Below are positions 5,566 to 7,895 of a stretch of DNA of 7,895 nucleotides, piece by piece. Numbering within the stretch: position 1 is the stretch's first letter; every line of letters begins with the position of its first letter. The DNA comes from Pseudonocardia mahuensis. GTDB lineage: Bacteria > Actinomycetota > Actinomycetes > Mycobacteriales > Pseudonocardiaceae. The DNA is taken from the NCBI RefSeq assembly GCF_018531475.1, contig NZ_JAHDTG010000145.1, positions 1 to 7,895 of the forward strand. Reading direction: 5' to 3'. Below the pieces are notes generated by a model. That model saw only the letters and a list, made by a program, of their open reading frames with translations. It ran no database searches and was not told where the DNA came from. The translations under genes were made by a program, and so were the position numbers.

Positions 5566-6489
5566 TCACCGGGCCAGCTCGACGGCCACCTGCGCAGCGA
5601 GCTCGGCGTTGGCCTTCACGAGGGCGAGGTTCGTCGCCAGGCTCGCGCCGCCGCTGCCGGCGTGGAAGTGCTCCAGCAGCGCCGGGGTGACGTCCTTGCC
5701 GGTCACGCCGCGCTCGGCCAGCAGCGCGAGGCCCTCGGCGAGCAGCCGGTCGTGCAGGGCGCCGTCGAGCTCGTCGGCGGCCGGCACCGGCTGGGCGAGC
5801 ACCAGTCCGGCCCCCGAGCCGAGTCCCCGGTGCGCCCGCCAGATCGCGGCGACCTGCGCCGGCTCGTCGACCCGCCACGGCACCGGATGACCCGAGTCGC
5901 GGCGGTAGAACCCGGGGAACGCGTCGGTGCGGTAGCCCAGTACCGGCACCGACTCCGTCTCCAGCACCTCCAGGGTCGCCGCGATATCGAGGATCGACTT
6001 GACCCCCGAGCACACGACGACGATCGCGGTGCCGGCCAGCGCGGCCAGGTCGGCGGAGATGTCCCAGGAATCGCGGGCGCCGCGGTGTACCCCGCCGAGC
6101 CCGCCGGTGGCGAACACCTGCACGCCCGCGGCCTGTGCGAGCGCGGCGGTGGCGGCGACGGTCGTGGCGCCGTCACCGCCCAGCCCGACGGCCACGCCGA
6201 GATCGCGGACCGACAGCTTGTCCAGGCCGCCGCCGCAGACCCGGTCCAGCTCGGCCCCGTCCAGCCCGACCCGGGGCACCCCGTCCAGCACCGCGACGGT
6301 GGCCGGTACCGCACCGTGCGCACGGACCGCGGCCTCCAGCTCGTCGGCCGCCGCCCGGTTCTGCGGGGCCGGCAGGCCGTGGGCGAGCAGCGTGCTCTCC
6401 AGCGCGACGACGCCGCGGCCGCCGGCGAGGGCCGCGGCGACGTCGGGAGAGGTGACGGGGGAGCGGACGGATTCATGCACGTGCGGCAT
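5566..6489 (-). CDS. psuG: Pseudouridine-5'-phosphate glycosidase PsuG
   Basis: Reversibly splits pseudouridine 5'-phosphate into uracil and ribose 5-phosphate, the C-C bond-breaking step of pseudouridine salvage. It has 307 residues; the E. coli enzyme has 312. The active-site set aligns well: Glu31 (ALESTLLAHGLP), Lys91 (DKLSVRDL), Asp147 (WDISADL), the Schiff-base Lys164 (CSGVKSILD) and Asn287 (LATNLALVKAN), corresponding to E. coli Glu31, Lys93, Asp149, Lys166 and Asn289. The glycine-rich ATGGLGGVHRG loop is present. The start is either ATG 6489 or the adjacent ATG 6492; neither has a Shine-Dalgarno. A kinase (psuK), which supplies the substrate and is often adjacent, is absent from this window. 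The gene is divergent from the DUF3039 gene, with almost no space between them. Confidence 0.95.
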   Translation of the reverse strand: MPHVHESVRSPVTSPDVAAALAGGRGVVALESTLLAHGLPAPQNRAAADELEAAVRAHGAVPATVAVLDGVPRVGLDGAELDRVCGGGLDKLSVRDLGVAVGLGGDGATTVAATAALAQAAGVQVFATGGLGGVHRGARDSWDISADLAALAGTAIVVVCSGVKSILDIAATLEVLETESVPVLGYRTDAFPGFYRRDSGHPVPWRVDEPAQVAAIWRAHRGLGSGAGLVLAQPVPAADELDGALHDRLLAEGLALLAERGVTGKDVTPALLEHFHAGSGGASLATNLALVKANAELAAQVAVELAR

Positions 6490-6492
6490 CAT
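6487..6492 (+). promoter_or_regulatory. Candidate -10 element (CATCAT) for the DUF3039 gene, overlapping the psuG start codon
   Basis: CATCAT matches four of six positions of TATAAT and ends seven bases before the ATG at 6500, repeating the geometry of the two other probable leaderless starts in this window. It lies exactly on the divergent psuG start. There is no Shine-Dalgarno for either gene. Weak on its own; the shared spacing is the main support. Confidence 0.3.
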
Positions 6493-6499
6493 GGACGAC

Positions 6500-6751
6500 A
6501 TGGCGACCCAGGTGCTGCCCGACGTCGAGACCCGCCCAGAGGGCACCGACACGACGGGCAACGACGAGCCCAAGATGTTCCACTACGTGAAGAAGGCCAA
6601 GATCGCGGAGAGCGCGGTGCTGGGCAACCTCGTGGTGGCGCTGTGCGGCGAGACCTTCCCGGTGACCAAGTCGCCGAAGCCCGGCTCCCCGGTCTGCCCG
6701 GACTGCAAGAAGATCTACGAGTCGCTGCGGCCCGGCGGCGACGACGGCTGA
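6500..6751 (+). CDS. DUF3039-domain zinc-ribbon-like protein
   Basis: An 83-residue protein of DUF3039, a small actinobacterial family without a defined biochemical role. An acidic, Thr-rich N-terminus (VLPDVETRPEGTDTTG) leads to the conserved core MFHYVKKAKIAESAVLG, LVVALCGETFPVTKSP and VCPDCKKIYESL. The arrangement of one His (FHY), one Cys-Gly and a CPDC pair looks like a zinc-binding ribbon, so a metal-stabilised fold is likely; nucleic-acid or protein binding is possible but not shown. Two in-frame ATGs are available. 6500 is preferred because it gives the usual family start (MATQVLP) and fits a leaderless transcript; 6491 would add MDD and overlap psuG. Downstream genes converge on it. 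Confidence 0.87.
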   Translation: MATQVLPDVETRPEGTDTTGNDEPKMFHYVKKAKIAESAVLGNLVVALCGETFPVTKSPKPGSPVCPDCKKIYESLRPGGDDG

Positions 6752-6762
6752 GGCCGGCCGGT

Positions 6763-6776
6763 CGCGGCTCGCCGCG
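6763..6776. terminator. Short GC hairpin between convergent DUF3039 and rhodanese genes
   Basis: CGCGG, loop CTCG, CCGCG: a perfect 5-bp stem 12 nt after the DUF3039 stop. No T-run follows closely. It lies in the 63-nt gap between two convergent genes, where a terminator is expected, but the stem is short. Confidence 0.3.
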
Positions 6777-6789
6777 TCGGGGCTCTTCC

Positions 6790-6809
6790 GATCCGTCTTT
6801 GATCCGTCT
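6790..6809. repeat. Two direct copies of GATCCGTCT at 11-bp period
   Basis: GATCCGTCT occurs at 6790-6798 and 6801-6809, separated by TT. The second copy ends 5 nt before the stop codon of the rhodanese gene. It is AT-richer than its surroundings. Role unknown. Confidence 0.6.
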
Positions 6810-6814
6810 CGTCC

Positions 6815-7894
6815 TCAGGCCGGTGCGAGGCCGATCTCGACGGCCTTGTCGTACTCGTCGTCGATGAGTACGACGTCGTGGCCGGCGCGGTCGAGCAGGC
6901 TCGCGGCGATGCTGGCGCGGTAGCCCGACGCGCAGTGCACCCACAGTGTTGCGCCCGGCACCTCGTCGAACCGTTCCAGCAGGGAATGCAGCGGCACGTG
7001 GGCCGAGCCGGGTATCGCGCCGGCGGCGCGTTCGTCGTCGTGTCGCACGTCGAGCACCACGACCCCGGACCCGTCGGTGCGTGCCGTGAGCAGGTCCTCG
7101 AAGCTCGCCACGGGGTAGCGGCGCAACTCCCCGGAACCGGCGAGCTCGGCGGGGGTGCCGAGGGCGGCGCCGTCAGGCCGGTCGATTCCGATCCGCACGA
7201 GTTGCCGCTGGGCGTCGGCGACCTGCTGGGAGGTCTCACCGACCAGTGTCAGCGGGGTCCCCCAGGGGATCAGCCAGCCGAGGTAGGTGGAGAACTGCTC
7301 GCCCAGGGCGATGCCGACGCTCCCGCCGAGGTGCTCGGCGGCGTAGGCGATGCGGTCGCGCAGATCGACGACCCACTCGCCGGCATCGATCCGCTTGCGC
7401 AGCTCCGCAGCGTCGACGTGTTCCGGCGGTGACAGGTCGGCCGGTCCCGGGCCCTGGCGGTTGCGGGCGCCCAAGTGGGCGTAGTAGCGGGGGTAGGCGG
7501 TGAGGCCCGCGACCAGGCGCGCCACGAACGCATCCTCGTCGTTCTCGGTGAGCGCATCGTTGCGTCGGCGCTCCTCACCCATGGTGCTGGTCGCGCCCCC
7601 GGTCGCGGCGCCGGAGGAGCAGAAGCTGCCGAACCCGTGCGTCGGGTACACGCTGTCGGTAGCCACGGTGAGCTCGGAGAGTCGCCGCGCCGAGTGGAAC
7701 TGCGCCCGGGTGAGTTCCTCGGTGCGTGCCGGATCGACCAGGTCGGTCCGGCCGACGCTTCCGTAGAGCAGTGAGCCTTTTCCAGTAGCGGGAGCGGTGG
7801 CTCGAGCCGACACGCCGGGGACGTGAGGATGATCAGCTCGGGGTGCAGGACCTCGGTAGGAAGACGGTCCTTCCACAGATCGTCGTTCCGACAC
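6815..7894 (-). CDS. Metallo-beta-lactamase/double-rhodanese protein, 5' part missing or rearranged
   Basis: The recognised part belongs to MBL-fold hydrolases fused to rhodanese domains, related to persulfide dioxygenase/sulfurtransferase proteins. It starts near 7783 with KGSLLYGSVGRTDLVDPART, the second half of the MBL domain, followed by the metal-ligand region YPTHGFGSFCSSG and TSTMGEERRRND. A linker (YAHLGARNRQGPG) leads to a first rhodanese domain (WVVDLRDRIAYAAEHLGG) that lacks an active-site Cys and a second one (VVVLDVRHDDERAAGAIPG) with the catalytic loop HCASGYRA, Cys321 in the 359-residue open frame. The HxHxD metal motif that should precede is not in the window. The frame is open up to 7894, but residues 1-37 match nothing expected; the family normally has HTPGH followed by a SGGSLLYGSVGRTD-like stretch. 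The true start is therefore outside the window, or the gene is interrupted. Likely role: sulfide/persulfide detoxification. Confidence 0.8.
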   Translation of the reverse strand: MSERRSVEGPSSYRGPAPRADHPHVPGVSARATAPATGKGSLLYGSVGRTDLVDPARTEELTRAQFHSARRLSELTVATDSVYPTHGFGSFCSSGAATGGATSTMGEERRRNDALTENDEDAFVARLVAGLTAYPRYYAHLGARNRQGPGPADLSPPEHVDAAELRKRIDAGEWVVDLRDRIAYAAEHLGGSVGIALGEQFSTYLGWLIPWGTPLTLVGETSQQVADAQRQLVRIGIDRPDGAALGTPAELAGSGELRRYPVASFEDLLTARTDGSGVVVLDVRHDDERAAGAIPGSAHVPLHSLLERFDEVPGATLWVHCASGYRASIAASLLDRAGHDVVLIDDEYDKAVEIGLAPA

Positions 7895-7895
7895 C
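7784..7895. other. Unassigned terminal segment with lower GC, upstream of the rhodanese homology
   Basis: By hand count, 80 of the last 125 bases (7771-7895) are G or C, about 64%, visibly below the surrounding coding DNA. No frame on either strand gives a family I recognise: the minus-strand frame fused to the MBL domain reads SERRSVEGPSSYRGPAP, another minus frame reads LPTEVLHPELIILTSP, and a plus frame reads EDDQLGVQDLGRKTVLPQ. It could be foreign DNA, a rearrangement junction or an assembly end artefact. Confidence 0.4.

Noticed and set aside
7800..7895. Plus-strand peptide EDDQLGVQDLGRKTVLPQ as the start of another gene
   Set aside because: No start codon or ribosome-binding site in frame, and a stop lies upstream; too short to judge.
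1..7895. CRISPR arrays, tRNA/rRNA genes, transposases or integrases
   Set aside because: No regularly spaced repeats, no tRNA-like cloverleaf and no transposase or integrase motifs were seen on either strand.

Overview
The window reads as chromosomal DNA of a high-GC actinobacterium, probably a Pseudonocardia-like member of the Pseudonocardiales. The support is the strong G/C bias at third codon positions, GTG starts, apparently leaderless genes, and small families found mainly in Actinobacteria (DUF3039, DUF3099 and the TIGR03252-type HhH-GPD protein). The order-level placement is inference from family resemblance, not a search result.

Layout. Positions 1-1160 (minus strand) hold the wreckage of a cell-envelope/anti-sigma locus: a DUF4397 secreted protein broken by about four frameshifts and an amber codon, a stub of a signal-bearing protein, and a frameshifted anti-sigma factor running off the left edge. 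From 1284 to 5430 (plus strand) everything is intact: an HhH-GPD base-excision repair protein, an ArsR/SmtB-family metal sensor, a complete four-gene nickel/cobalt ECF-type importer (cbiM, cbiN, cbiQ, cbiO, each overlapping the next by 1-4 nt), and a small DUF3099 membrane protein. A hairpin- and repeat-rich gap (5431-5565) separates this block from a convergent pseudouridine-5'-phosphate glycosidase gene, psuG (minus). psuG is head-to-head, about 10 nt apart, with a DUF3039 zinc-ribbon-like protein gene (plus). The right end (minus) is a metallo-beta-lactamase/rhodanese sulfur-metabolism protein. Its first half is not recognisable in the last ~110 bases, where GC also falls.

How the genes work together. 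The clearest unit is metal uptake. The ArsR-type regulator lies directly upstream of the importer, and an inverted repeat overlaps the -35 element of a convincing promoter 38-75 nt before cbiM. The inferred model is repression of Ni/Co import when metal is plentiful. No riboswitch fits between this promoter and cbiM, so cobalamin riboswitch control looks unlikely. The other intact genes look like housekeeping functions: DNA repair, nucleoside salvage and sulfide/persulfide handling.

The unusual material is concentrated at the two ends (dense frame breaks on the left, a composition change on the right) and in the intergenic gaps, which repeatedly carry 11-13 bp tandem duplications. If the window is a complete short contig, end artefacts are a serious alternative to biological decay.
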